Source of the DNA: Brienomyrus brachyistius
Taxonomy: Eukaryota; Chordata; Actinopteri; Osteoglossiformes; Mormyridae
Direction: 5' to 3'
DNA length: 64,000 nt
NCBI RefSeq assembly: GCF_023856365.1
Contig: NW_026042758.1
Span: forward strand, 1-64,000
A model generated the notes under the pieces. The model did not search any database, was not told where the DNA came from, and was given only the letters and a program-made list of their open reading frames with translations. The position numbers were made by a program, and so were the translations under genes. This document shows, one piece after another, positions 52,641-62,378 of this stretch (positions are counted from its first letter, which is position 1; every line of letters begins with the position of its first letter).

Positions 52641-53800
52641 GACAAGACATAAACATACAGTTCTGTTGATATGCGACGCATATAACCTCTGCATTCACAG
52701 CACTGCTTCAGTTATCGAAGAGCAAATTTCGAAAACTCACTCAGTCCGATAACCTAAAGTAATAAGTCATAATCCTCTTCATACGTTGCAGTAATGGGAA
52801 TGAAATCTCACTCAGTGTTTATGTAATGGAGCAATGGAATTTCGTGAAATTTCCAAAAGTCCACAGAAATATTTAGAAAAACATTCCTGCAGACTGAGTT
52901 TTTGATATTTGCTTTTCAATTAACACAATTTTCTTCAGTCTGAGGTTTAACAGAATTCAGCCATATGCTGTTCAAAAAAAACTACACAGAACAAAAACAG
53001 AATGGACTTTACATCTGTCTGAAAGGAAAGTTGACACAGGCTGCAGCAGTGAACAAATCAATCAATGTATTAAAGTTAGGCATTAAGTAACTGGAGGCAG
53101 TATATACATAACATGATAACATGCCTTTTCTGTATTGACCATATTAAGGACGCTGTAACACTGCCCACCACATACCTGCTTCATTTATTGTTTTATACTT
53201 GCAGCTGCTTATTCAGACAGCTCGTCTACCTGTCTGTCCATGTTGCCCTCCCATGACAACTGGTCCAGCCTACAGGTGCCGTCCCATTCCGGCATGTTAC
53301 CCATGAGTCATAGCGGCACCTCCGGGAGCAGCTCCAGGTGAGCCCGTGCCTCCCCTCCCCCACCTGTCCCCATGCTGAGTCTCGGGCCCCCGTCTTCCCT
53401 CTTGTTCTCGCCTATACCCACATCCTGGCCTGTGTCTGCATCGTCTCACCTCGTTAACAGGACTTTCGCCTTCTTCTGTCCTGATCCATTCAGGCCCATC
53501 ATTCTGGGACATGCTTTGATTTATTTCGCCATAGTTACTCTTTGTTTTCCTTTGTACTTTGCACTCTACAAGTAAAATGAATAAAAAATAGGCATTATTT
53601 TGATATTGTTTTAGTACAGTGACACTAGTATATTTGTTGTTGTTTCCAGGCAACACTGCATGCTGATTTAACGTCTTTCCTTAATCTCCACCCCATTGCT
53701 CACACACAGCCAGTATCCCAGTTTGTGGTCAATGAGCTCCTCCTCACTCACCCCAGTCTCCTAGTCCAGTGGAATGTCCAACAGCTTGGGCTCTCAGTTC

Positions 53801-54087
53801 CTGCGTGTCATGCCCGGCTCGTCCGCTCCTCCTGTGTGCCACGCCCCCTGATTACCCACGTGTTTTCTCCCGATTTGTACCCAGCTGTATCTAGTTAATT
53901 TGCTCAGTCCTGTGTATTTCAGTCCGTGTCTTACCTGAGTCCAGTGTCTGTCATTGATGTTTGTATGCGTGAGATGTTTCCCCGTCCGCGCTTCCTAATT
54001 AAACTCCCGTTTTTGCCTGTCCGCTTGCTCCTTGCACGCCTTGCCCGCACGATCGCCTGCCTGCTTGTACCCGATCGTGACACTGCG
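53801..54087 (+). repeat. solo LTR in the tbxt last exon, with target duplication
   Basis: The LTR 53806-54082 (277 bp) runs TGTCATGCCCGGCTCGTCC to GATCGTGACA, flanked by CTGCG at 53801-53805 and 54083-54087. It has TATTTCAG, GTCTGTCATT at the presumed RNA start, and ATTAAA near 54000. It is the same family as the LTRs at 32662 and 35580, but diverged. Confidence 0.93.
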
Positions 54088-54436
54088 CAGCTCTACAACT
54101 CATTACCCAGGGCTCTCGCACCCGGCCACAGTGCCCCTCTCAGGCTCCCCGCTGTATGACAGCACTGCCCCATCGGAAGTTCATGAAGCCTCACAGTACG
54201 ACGCCTCTCCCCACGCGCGCTTAGCCACCACCGGGACTCCCATCACTCCTCCTTCCCTGTAGGGCGGCGCACTTCCATTATTATTACAGTTTCTACTGTC
54301 ACTCTGTTGCTTTTCCTGGTGCTGGACTTTTGACAGATAAATACATTATTTGTTGCATTCAGTGACAAAAGATTGGTCTGTTTAACACCCTCAGTCTCCA
54401 CCCTATGAGCCCCTTGTTGGCGGCAGAATCAGGAAG

Positions 54437-55119
54437 ATGTCGGAGAAAGCAGAGGTAAAGTGAATAGTCACCTCGACAATAATGTGAAAACCGCTAATGG
54501 TGATCATGCCTGTGTGGGTGAAATGGATCACCACAGTATAAGCGGATGATGATTATAGACGATTTTTCCCTTTTTCTTTATGTCTGTTTACCATCTAATA
54601 GGCATTTTTTTTCTTTGGGATGCGTCTAGGTCAGATACGACCAAAATATTTTTCTCATTTCAGAAGTGAAAAAAAATATTGCTCTCAGATTCTGTTCAGT
54701 TGTAGTTTTTTAAAATAACCTTGATTTGTGTTTGTTTAAAATGCCATTACCTGTTGCTTACTGGGCCGCTGAAAATGTCTGGCCCAGCTAAATTTCTTGG
54801 TTTAAAAATCTGGCCCAACTACTTTCCAGACCTGGACTAGCCCTACTGAATCATACACTAATGTTATTCTGTTATGTGGGCTGTTGTGATAGGGAGATTT
54901 GCTGGATGCTGCACGACGGGTGGTGTCCCTGCTGCAGAATGCCCTGTCTGAAGCAGCACCTAGAGACAGTGAGGGTTGTTGTTATCACCTTAATATTGTA
55001 TATACGCAATCTGTTATTTCTTAACTAATATAATTGTAAGGTATTCTTCTAATATATTGTGCACAGCCAACAAAAAAGAGAAAAATGCAAAACCAAAGGA
55101 AGGCTTTCTTTTCTCTTAA
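54437..55119 (+). CDS. candidate three-exon microprotein gene downstream of tbxt
   Basis: The ATG at 54437 reads MSEKAE to a donor (GAG|GTAAAG) at 54454. Exon 2, 54893-54968 (acceptor gtgatag, donor A|GTGAGG), reads GDLLDAARRVVSLLQNALSE and AAPRD. Exon 3, 55067-55119 (acceptor tgcacag), reads TNKKEKNAKPKEGFLFS before TAA. Phases (0, then 1) fit, giving 48 residues: an amphipathic helix followed by a basic tail. I do not recognise the family. It may instead be the start of a longer gene or a chance chain, since each exon is short. Confidence 0.35.
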
Positions 55120-55549
55120 AAGTCTTTTTTCTAAACCAACTGAGAGTCAGTTAGAGGGGTGTTCATTATCAGTATTGTTGCTGGCATTTCTGAAAATGTG
55201 CCAATTTTAGTCAAGTGGCTACTTTTCAAATGCAGTCCCTGGCCAAGATGAAGAAAGTTCATGAAGACTACATGATAATATTAAGCACTGACATAACAAA
55301 CAACATTTTTTACATGCAAAATATACAGGAAATATACACTGCAACAGGCTAGGATAGACAAATAACCAAATACACTTGCAAGCCTGACCACTTTAGACCC
55401 CAGATTAGAAAATTGGTGAATGAGCATATATTTTTTCCAAGTTTTGTTTTGCTTTCAAGTTCTCACAAATAAAAAAAAAAAAAAGATTTTCCCACTATAG
55501 CCAGATCCAGTTTCTGTGGGGGGCGGGGGGGGGGTGACAATTTGTAGTA

Positions 55550-56385
55550 ATAACTATTTCCTGCTGAAAACCACTGGTAAACTATCCACATGTCTCTGAA
55601 TATCTGTGAGTCCCGAGACCTCCATGACAGATAGATATAAGTTGCTAGTGTTGATCGGCAGGAAATCTTCTCCAAAGCCCCACCACCACCTCACACCAAT
55701 CCACCCAGGGTTTACTCCAAATAAATTTGCTGGTAATACAAACCGGATCAACTTGTGGTTTGTGTCCACATGTACTAGAGACAAAGGCCCTGGTACATTC
55801 TGCGTACAACACAGCCAAGACTTGACAACCTTTATATGATGCGCATGGAATCAACCCTATGCATGGAGGCTGCAACTCTTCTCCACCGAACCCTGTAGCC
55901 CATTGACTGCAGCCTGCATTGACTATCCTGTAGCCTGCATTTGGTAGATCATTCTTGACAGAAGAAACCAAATTGTCAAGTTCCCTAACACAGAGCTCAT
56001 ACTCTTTTATTCTTCTTAAGATTGTTCTTCTTGAAACACCCATCAGTGTGGCTATGCAAGGCACAGGAAGTTGAGTATGGAGCATTTCTTTCAAACATTG
56101 TTCTTCAATCAAAATCTTGGGTCGTCTATTGGTGGCAGCGACTTCCTGTGTGACACATGGGGCTGGACGTTCCAGATGTGCCCTCACAAGGTCAAAGAGC
56201 TCTTGCAAAGCCAGGGTGATAGCAGGAGGTACTTCAATGTGATTAGACAGGGCCTGCAGAAGATACAGCTCCTGATGACAAAGGAACTCCATGTAATCCA
56301 AATTTAGTGGAGTCGCGCTGAATCCTATTTCTATTTTATGCAGAAGACTTTCGAGAAGGTGGTATCTGAGCTGTTCACAGAACAA
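55550..56385 (-). pseudogene. integrase-like transposon protein with helix-turn-helix
   Basis: The minus-strand frame is open from 56385 but starts with TTG, so it is probably 5'-incomplete. It contains a helical N-terminal part (LHQELYLLQALS-like), then LPVPCIATLMGVSRRTILRRIKEYEL, a helix-turn-helix preceding an integrase-like core in a fish transposon family. After 55790 the frame changes, and VHVDTNHKLIRF, which resembles the first-Asp motif of the core, appears in another frame (55784-55554). A duplicated AGYRIVNAG stretch and the frameshift suggest decay. The catalytic remainder is missing before a G-rich and A-rich stretch at 55475-55530. Confidence 0.5.
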
Positions 56386-56951
56386 ATTATAGTTAATGAG
56401 GTGTCAAGATCTTGTCTCTGATCCACACACTAGGCCTACCATTCAAAAGTTTTAATTATGAAAATGAAATGTTTTTGTTTTGTGAGGTGCTTGTTCATGT
56501 ATGATGATGTAGTGGCTGCTCTGTTTGACCGTGGTAAACCTTTTCACAAACAATATAAGTGAAGAAGTATGACATTAGATCTAAGGACCAGAGTATAATA
56601 AAGTTAAATAAAATCCATCAAAAACACTTACTCAGTGGAGATTCCAATGTAGTAGGCAGACAACTTTATGGCTTTAATAATGAGTGTATTTAGCAGCTAC
56701 AAGGACAAAAGATATTATAAACCTCTCCATTTTAATGCTAATTTAATAAACATTAACAGATAGCACTTAAGGTGGTTTCGCCTATAGTCTGCTAACACTA
56801 ACCCGAGAACTAATATCTGAGGAGCGTTCTTCCCAGGATTTGAATTTATTAAATTGGTTTTGTGATGTTGTATTAAGAAATTTTATTCACAATGCAATTT
56901 ACCGTACATTGGCCCATTCTTTTATATACGGTAAGACGAAGCGGGAAATTC

Positions 56952-57144
56952 GAGCGAGCGAGTGCTGTGCAGACGCGAGCGCGTAGAGGGGATGGGTTTT
57001 CAGCACTCGAGCACACGCACGCGCGTGGTTCGACTTTTGGCCCTAATTTAACGGCGAGCGAGTGAGTGCTGTGCAATCGCGAGCGCGTAGAGAGCATGGA
57101 TTTTCTGTTTTTATGCGCACGACTTTTGGCACTAATTTAACGCC
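56952..57144. repeat. two tandem GC-rich units of about 100 bp
   Basis: 'gagcgagtgctgtgcagacgcgagcgcgtagag...cgacttttggccctaattta' is repeated from 57053 as 'gagtgagtgctgtgcaatcgcgagcgcgtagag...cgacttttggcactaattta'. CpG-rich; possibly promoter DNA of a retroelement. Confidence 0.8.
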
Positions 57145-57270
57145 ATAGAAATGTGTGTTTAAAAGGGGAGGAGATCGGGTTGCAGCGCTGGTGTGAGCGG
57201 TTTCTCCGGGCAGTTCGCTCGAGGCTAACGTGGCTTTGGGAACGTGGTGCACCCGTCACCCATGCCAGGG

Positions 57271-57395
57271 AAGAAATCAAAACCGAAATGCTAGGAATAT
57301 GGACTTCATCTTACGTCAAGCGTTTTCCCCTCCATTGACGCCCATAAAGAAAAGACTTAAAGTCCATATTCCTAGCATTTCGGTTTTGATTTCTT
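57271..57395. repeat. 36-bp perfect inverted repeat (hairpin)
   Basis: 57271-57306 and 57360-57395 are exact reverse complements (AAGAAATCAAAACCGAAATG... and its mirror), with a 53-base loop. A donor-like GTAAGT follows at 57400. A 3' segment 57550-57640 with AATAAAG and 'tttggtggcagcgg' looks like an LTR end with primer-binding region, so the hairpin may sit in an LTR leader. Confidence 0.9.
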
Positions 57396-57399
57396 GTCA

Positions 57400-58086
57400 G
57401 GTAAGTCTTTATGGCCAGATACATTCGCGAGAAATTTGGTGATTTGTGGTGACTGTTTTAATACATTAAGTTGCGTTACGCATTTTCACATTAAGCGTTT
57501 TAGAATGTCCCGTGGCAGGTATCCCCTTCTATTGCCCTAGGGAGGGTTGTAACCCTCGTCTGTATATTAATAAAGAATAATCCTTCTATTCCTGTCTCAT
57601 GTATCTGGACCTCCCCAGCAATTTAACGAAATTTGGTGGCAGCGGTTACAAGTGAACCCGTTTAAGTTTAGCGCTCATACTTCCGTCCATATGTTTAAGA
57701 CCCACCTTGGCTGACTTAGCTGACATGTCCTGATTTCATAATCTTCAAATTTGTAATCTTTTCTCCTTCATCTAACTCCATGTTTTTAACTTCTTGTCAT
57801 TTTCTTGCCGTTTGACTCATAGAAAATTATCAGACTTAAATGACACGTCAGCCTGTGCAGACAGCGATTTCAATGTTTTAATAAATTGGCCAGCAGGTGG
57901 GGGCAGTGCTCAATTTCATTAATGCCATTCAGAAAACTTTCAGGCTTTATGTCTTAATGAACAGCCTAGAAAAGGACAAAGCATTATATTACTGATGCAT
58001 ACAGCAGATCCCCAACTCAGGCTGTGTTGCATATTCTTAACAGTGCTACAGTATGTTCACACAGCCAGTACAAACAAACTTGCAAG
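57400..58086. other. possible LTR 3' part (57400-57640), then unassigned DNA
   Basis: ATTAATAAAGAAT at about 57567 and 'aatttggtggcagcggttac' at 57628 resemble the poly(A) signal and the start of the internal region of Gypsy- or retrovirus-type elements. No ORF follows. 57660-58086 has no recognised feature. Confidence 0.3.
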
Positions 58087-58407
58087 ATCTAGACCAGGGG
58101 TCACCAACCTTTTTAAAACGGAGAGCTACTTCACGGGTACTGAGCCATACGAAGTTTGATATCAGTTTTAAACGCCCTCCTAAACATGTCTAAACTTCAT
58201 GCATGATAAACATGTTTTAAATGCTTTTTTATATTCAATTTCAAATCTATATAAATGCAAATGTGATAGATTAGAAACAGGACAAAATAAAATTTTAGAT
58301 GATGTTCGCTGGTGAGTTGTGCTATTTTATAGAACAGGTCCACGGGCAACTCATGTGGTCATTGGGGGCATCCTTGGGGCACCATGTTGGTGACCCCTTA
58401 TCTAGAC
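58087..58407. mobile_element. hAT MITE with perfect 8-bp target duplication
   Basis: The element 58095-58399 (305 bp) begins CAGGGGTCACCAACCTTTTT and ends with the inverted TTGGTGACCCCTT (last base changed from G). ATCTAGAC flanks it at 58087-58094 and 58400-58407. It has no coding capacity. Confidence 0.93.
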
Positions 58408-58669
58408 CTACCACATCAGGTAGGAAGGTGCCTATTTCTACCAACTATTCAGACCATCAGACCCAAACCATACATTCAGTCATGCACAGGCACTCCACCA
58501 GAGGGCTCTACATTCTGTCCTACATCTGCTCACCTGTTAGACCCACACTCAGTCTCCATCCTGATTTCTACCTACTACTCGGACTATCTCACCAAAACCA
58601 GTCCTGTGGCCTGTTCTATGAAGCGGGGTTACTGGCTTATTGGGGAAACTTGTCGGATTTCTTGATCGG

Positions 58670-58815
58670 GACCTTCAACTGCTCTGCCATAGAGAGCATC
58701 CTAACATGCTGCCTTACGGTCTGGTATGCGGGCTGCTGGTGGCCTCCTACCGCTCTGCCATAGAGAGCATCCTAACATACGGCCTTACGGTGTGGTATTC
58801 GGGCTGCTGGTGGCC
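58670..58815 (+). pseudogene. LINE RT C-terminal fragment with a 68-bp tandem duplication
   Basis: SAIESILTCCLTVWYAGCWWP is followed directly by a second version, SAIESILTYGLTVWYSGCWWP. The IESILTxxxTVWY block belongs to the post-palm region of L2-like LINEs. 58410-58670 has 'gttctatgaagcggggttactggctta', a dispersed-repeat word, and no gene. Confidence 0.7.
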
Positions 58816-59149
58816 TCTATGACTTTTTTTGTAGACAGTCCATCTGTGTGGTGCTGTTTGCACGAATTGTTTTGGGAAATGCACTTACAGTTTTGCAGAT
58901 GTTAAGGGTGATTCCAGAAATGCATCAAAGCAACTGAGGAACTGCAATGTCACTGTACAGTTACTTATAATGGGCGCCAATGTAATGTGTAGAGTGGCAA
59001 ATAAACTGATTCACCATTTACTCTCATGTACATCACTTAAAATGCTTGTTTTAAATGCAAATGTGTGAATGTAAATCTAAGCAGTAAAGCTACAATTTAC
59101 ATTCTGTTTGCATGGTGGAAAGAACATTTAATCTGCCTTTTAAGTGTGA

Positions 59150-59390
59150 TTAGAAGATCTAATGCCTGTGTGCTTGTAATAAGATGGTCGCTGGTTCAAA
59201 CCCAGCCACAGCACATCTCTGCGTCCTTGAGCGAGGCCCTTAACCCCCAGCTCACTGGGCATCACTATGGGTGGCTGCCCTTCGCAGACAACTTACTCTG
59301 TTTACTCTAAAAAAAAGAGAGCAAGTTGAGAGAGAAGTTAAGACAATTTCTCCACAGGGACCAATAAAGTATCAATTATTATTACTGTAT
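59150..59390 (+). repeat. SINE-like element with tRNA-type B box
   Basis: 'gctggttcaaacccagc' (B box), 'tccttgagcgaggcccttaacccc' and 'cactgggcatcactatgggtggctgccc' match fish tRNA-SINEs. The tail 'agggaccaataaagtat' is followed by ATT repeats. Confidence 0.7.
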
Positions 59391-59764
59391 GAGAGACTGT
59401 CTAATATCAGATAGATAACAGACTCATACTGTGCTGAGCTTGTCTGAGAGAGATGATTAGCAAATGCTCTCCCACAGTATCTCAGCACTCTGTACAAAGA
59501 ACTTTATATGCTCAGTATCTGCTCCTGTTTATCTAATTGTTCTCATTTTAACTGGATGTTAAGGAGTAAATTAATAAACGTCATGTAAGTGCACATTAAA
59601 ATGCTTTTTCACTGTTACTTAAGTTCCCATGTGAACAGCCAATCAGATCAGCCTGATGTGTGTCTCTCTGTTTCCTCTCTGTTTCCTGCCCTTTCATCCC
59701 GACCACGACCATGATCTCTCACTTAGCAGCAGAGCAGTTTATTCTAAACAGTGGAAGCACAAAA

Positions 59765-60314
59765 ATGTTCAGACTCTTTGGTCTTCTCATTTTCATTAGT
59801 AAGGCCCTATAATATAAATTATTTTGGGATTTTAATATTTTCATTTATCTGTATGATGTGATCAGTGGAATTTGGCCATTTAATCTGCATCATAGTTAAT
59901 AGTTATTTAGATTACTATTATATGTCTTATTTGATTATGATTTTTTTTGTTTTTCTGTTTTTGCAGACACTGCACTGACTACAGATGTTGTTCAGCCCAG
60001 TCACCTGATGAGGGTTCAGCTTGGAGACAGTGTGACCCTGACATGCTTCTGTCAAGGAGAAACAACTTTTGTTACTTTGTTTAAGCAAGCTGTTGGTCGG
60101 AAGCCCCAGCCCATGGCGAAAGCACTTCTCTACGTACCTGGTGAATTTTACAAGGAATATAAAAGCATAAAACGTTACTCCTTACTGAATGCAGAGGGGA
60201 GTTTTAACCTCACTATTTCTAACGTGGAGCCGTCAGATTCTGCAGTGTATTATTGTGCTGCTGTGTTTCTTCATGAGGTCACCTTCGGGAATGGAACCTT
60301 TGTCATAATCACAG
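59765..60314 (+). CDS. novel immune-type receptor (NITR)-like gene, leader and V exons
   Basis: NITRs are fish NK-type receptors whose V domain, including a J-like end, lies in one exon. Exon 1 (59765-59798) encodes MFRLFGLLIFI, a signal peptide, with a phase-1 donor A|GTAAGG. Exon 2 (59967-60314) follows a strong acceptor and encodes a V domain. Landmarks are VQLGDSVTLTCFC (first Cys), KRYSLLNAEGSFNLTISNVE, SDSAVYYCAA (second Cys) and the J-like FGNGTFVII, then a phase-1 donor. The usual Trp of the WYKQ motif is Leu (TLFKQ). No second Ig domain, transmembrane or cytoplasmic ITIM exon is recognisable before the retrovirus at 61254. The gene may be truncated or its remaining exons may be in unrecognised form. 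Confidence 0.8.
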
Positions 60315-60479
60315 GTAAATGAGATTCCAACAATTTTCATATTTGCTTTATTATAATGTCAGTAAGATTATTCCCTGCAAAATAATTTTGACAGTTTAGT
60401 TGTTTGTCAATATAAAATTAGCAAAGATACCTTATTGTCTGCTTTGTTCCATAAATGTTTTTCTAAACATCAAACAAAA

Positions 60480-60484
60480 ATCAT

Positions 60485-60515
<31 letters not shown>

Positions 60516-61200
60516 ACAATTTGTTGCATTTTGCTTGCTGTCAGCCAAAAGCCTAACCTTCTCTTTATACAGATGTTAATGTTACACATTGCAGCCTCTT
60601 TAAAACAAATAACATAAAAAAATGTTTGAGTTGTTATATACAGTATAGGACTGTGCAAAAATCTTAAGCAACAAAAGAAAATTATTTTTGACGTTATTTA
60701 TCTGAGCAGTCAGTGTGTATTCACTCTGAAAAAAAAAATGCATGATTTAACATATGAACTAGGGATGTGCACCATTCAGAACTGATTTGAGAATGAAATT
60801 CTCAAATACGTATCCTAAAATTCAGGATTTTGAATACATATATGAACTTGAATTTCAGTTCATTTTGTTAATCTGAATTACATTTGAATTGTGGTTGAAA
60901 ACAGGTTGTGGCATTGAAATTTATATTTGAATTTAAAGAAGAAGAACGAAAAAGGGTTTGGATTCAAATTCAAGTTCATATACGTACTGTAGGTGTAGCT
61001 TTTAACTAAAATATGAACTTTAATTTAAATATGAATTATACATAAACACATTAACATTGTTATACATCATTGTTATAAAAATGTCGTTTTGTAAAGAATG
61101 AAATAATGCAACATTTGAAGTGTCACCTAAAATAATAATTATACTGTCATTTTGTGCACCATGGTGGATCTGCTCATAGGAAGAGCTGAGTGTCTCTCCT
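60480..61200. other. (ATT)n microsatellite, Tc1-end fragment and AT-rich repeat
   Basis: (ATT)n occupies 60488-60515. 'acagtataggactgtgcaaaaatctta' at about 60640 is a Tc1/mariner terminus-like word. 60760-61050 consists of 'tttgaattc/aaatttga' permutations typical of a MITE beginning 'tagggatgtgcac'. No exon was recognised. Confidence 0.45.
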
Positions 61201-61253
61201 TAAAAGTCAGTGTTGGCTGCAGTGACGGCAGTTTCTAACCTAAGAAACGTCCC

Positions 61254-61592
61254 TGTTGGGGAAAGCGCCCGGCGTTTCCACCCCAACTCCACATTTATGA
61301 GACACACACAGGTTACAGTTTTACTTGCAAGGGTACCCACACTCTCTGCAATGCAAACTACAGCAGAATGTGTTACAAAGGGTGGTTCCCCTTGTCTTCT
61401 TTATTTATAGTCAATGGGGGGCGCAAGAGAGGGAAGTGAGATTCTTATCTAAGTAGGCAGCTGTTAACCACCTACTTAGAGTACAATAGCTAAGAGTATG
61501 TGGCTAGAAGATAAGAAATAACGTATACATATATATTTACACTCATTGCTGATCATACAGAAATGATTAACAACTGTTTCTTCAACCTAACA
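61254..61592 (-). repeat. 3' LTR of the endogenous retrovirus (boundaries approximate)
   Basis: Read on the minus strand it begins TGTTAGG immediately after a purine tract AAACAGGAGGGAC (61605-61593). It contains TATAAATAAAG around 61415-61403 and may end at CCCCAACA (61254); an alternative end is 61211. The other LTR is outside the window, so the borders cannot be confirmed. Confidence 0.6.
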
Positions 61593-61769
61593 GTCCCTCC
61601 TGTTTATCATGACAGTATGATCAGAAGCATCAACATTGTACAAGTTGCAAAAGCACTTTAGGTACAACCTTCATTTAGACCACATTGTCATTATCCTGGA
61701 AAACATTTAATTCCGGTTCTTCAGGTCCGAGCCCTGCACGGGTGCTTTCGGCTCGGCCGTCATTATGAA

Positions 61770-62287
61770 TTATATGTCTTCTTCATCGCCATCGCTGGAA
61801 ACAGGCTCTGTCTCTATAGTTTGGGTAAGGGAGAGAAACATTGTACTGCGTGTCCGAAAAGCAGCGTTAAGAGCTTGATTAATAAACATTTTCAAACATG
61901 GTATAACAGTAATAAAACAACAGAAAAATAAAATGAAAAACAAAAGAAAATATAAGTGAAACATTACTTTGATATCCTATACCTGCAGAAGATATTCATA
62001 GCTCTGCCATACACCGTAGGTCCTTCACTATGAGTGAGCATTACTGAACAAACATAGCAATTTGTCACATTTTTCGCTGTTACAGTATCATGTACATATC
62101 GGTACCAGTAGTTTTGCATAAATGGATGTGAGTGGTCAGCGGGCAACGGGCGTAGATGGAAGTCATCATGGGTCCATCGCCGTAGGTGCTGTAATGGAGC
62201 TGGTGAGAGCCAGGACAACCATACAAGTCCTACAACAAGAATGACCCCTAGAGTCACTTTACCACATCCCCACCCTATCAGGGCCAT
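61770..62287 (-). pseudogene. endogenous retrovirus env, internally deleted
   Basis: The ATG at 62287 opens a 107-codon frame with an N-terminal hydrophobic segment (signal peptide-like) and a cysteine pair in NCYVCS, as expected for the start of a surface glycoprotein. It ends at a stop at 61964. Directly adjoining, in another frame, 61964-61770 encodes a strongly hydrophobic membrane span followed by a short tail (FLLFFILFFCCFITVIPCL), as expected for the end of a transmembrane subunit. The receptor-binding domain, cleavage site, fusion peptide and ectodomain are all absent, so no functional envelope can be made. It lies 92 bases after the pol stop. Confidence 0.7.
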
Positions 62288-62378
62288 CCTAAATAGAGTG
62301 CAGCTCAGTTGTTTTCTTCACCGGGTTGAGACAACAGCACCCTATTGGTTACTGTGCCTTTGTAGCGGACTTCCACTG

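Larger units (their letters stand above)
52274..54262 (+). pseudogene. tbxt: Brachyury (T-box) gene, last three coding exons, disrupted
   Basis: Brachyury is the T-box transcription factor of mesoderm and notochord. Three exons match its C-terminal transactivation region. Exon A is 52274-52450 (GSWFIPGSGSLC, NPHPQFGSTLSLSPPHGC, PYPSPYTHRS). Exon B is 53205-53337 (CLSMLPSHDNWSSLQVP, GMLPMSHSG). Exon C is 53710-54262 (SQYPSLWSMSSSS, SGMSNSLGSQFLR, then SGSPLYDS, SQYDASPHARL, GTPITPPSL stop). Borders are GT/AG with compatible phases (1 and 2). Exon C has an in-frame TAG at 53762-53764 where the family usually has Gln, and a solo LTR at 53806-54082 splits codon CGC. No T-box exon is recognisable upstream. 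It is probably a decayed paralogue (fish commonly have two); which one cannot be told. Confidence 0.82.

Noticed and set aside
57271..57395. microRNA precursor
   Set aside because: The stem is perfectly paired over 36 bp with a 53-base loop, unlike animal pre-miRNAs, which have mismatches and small loops. It is reported only as a hairpin.
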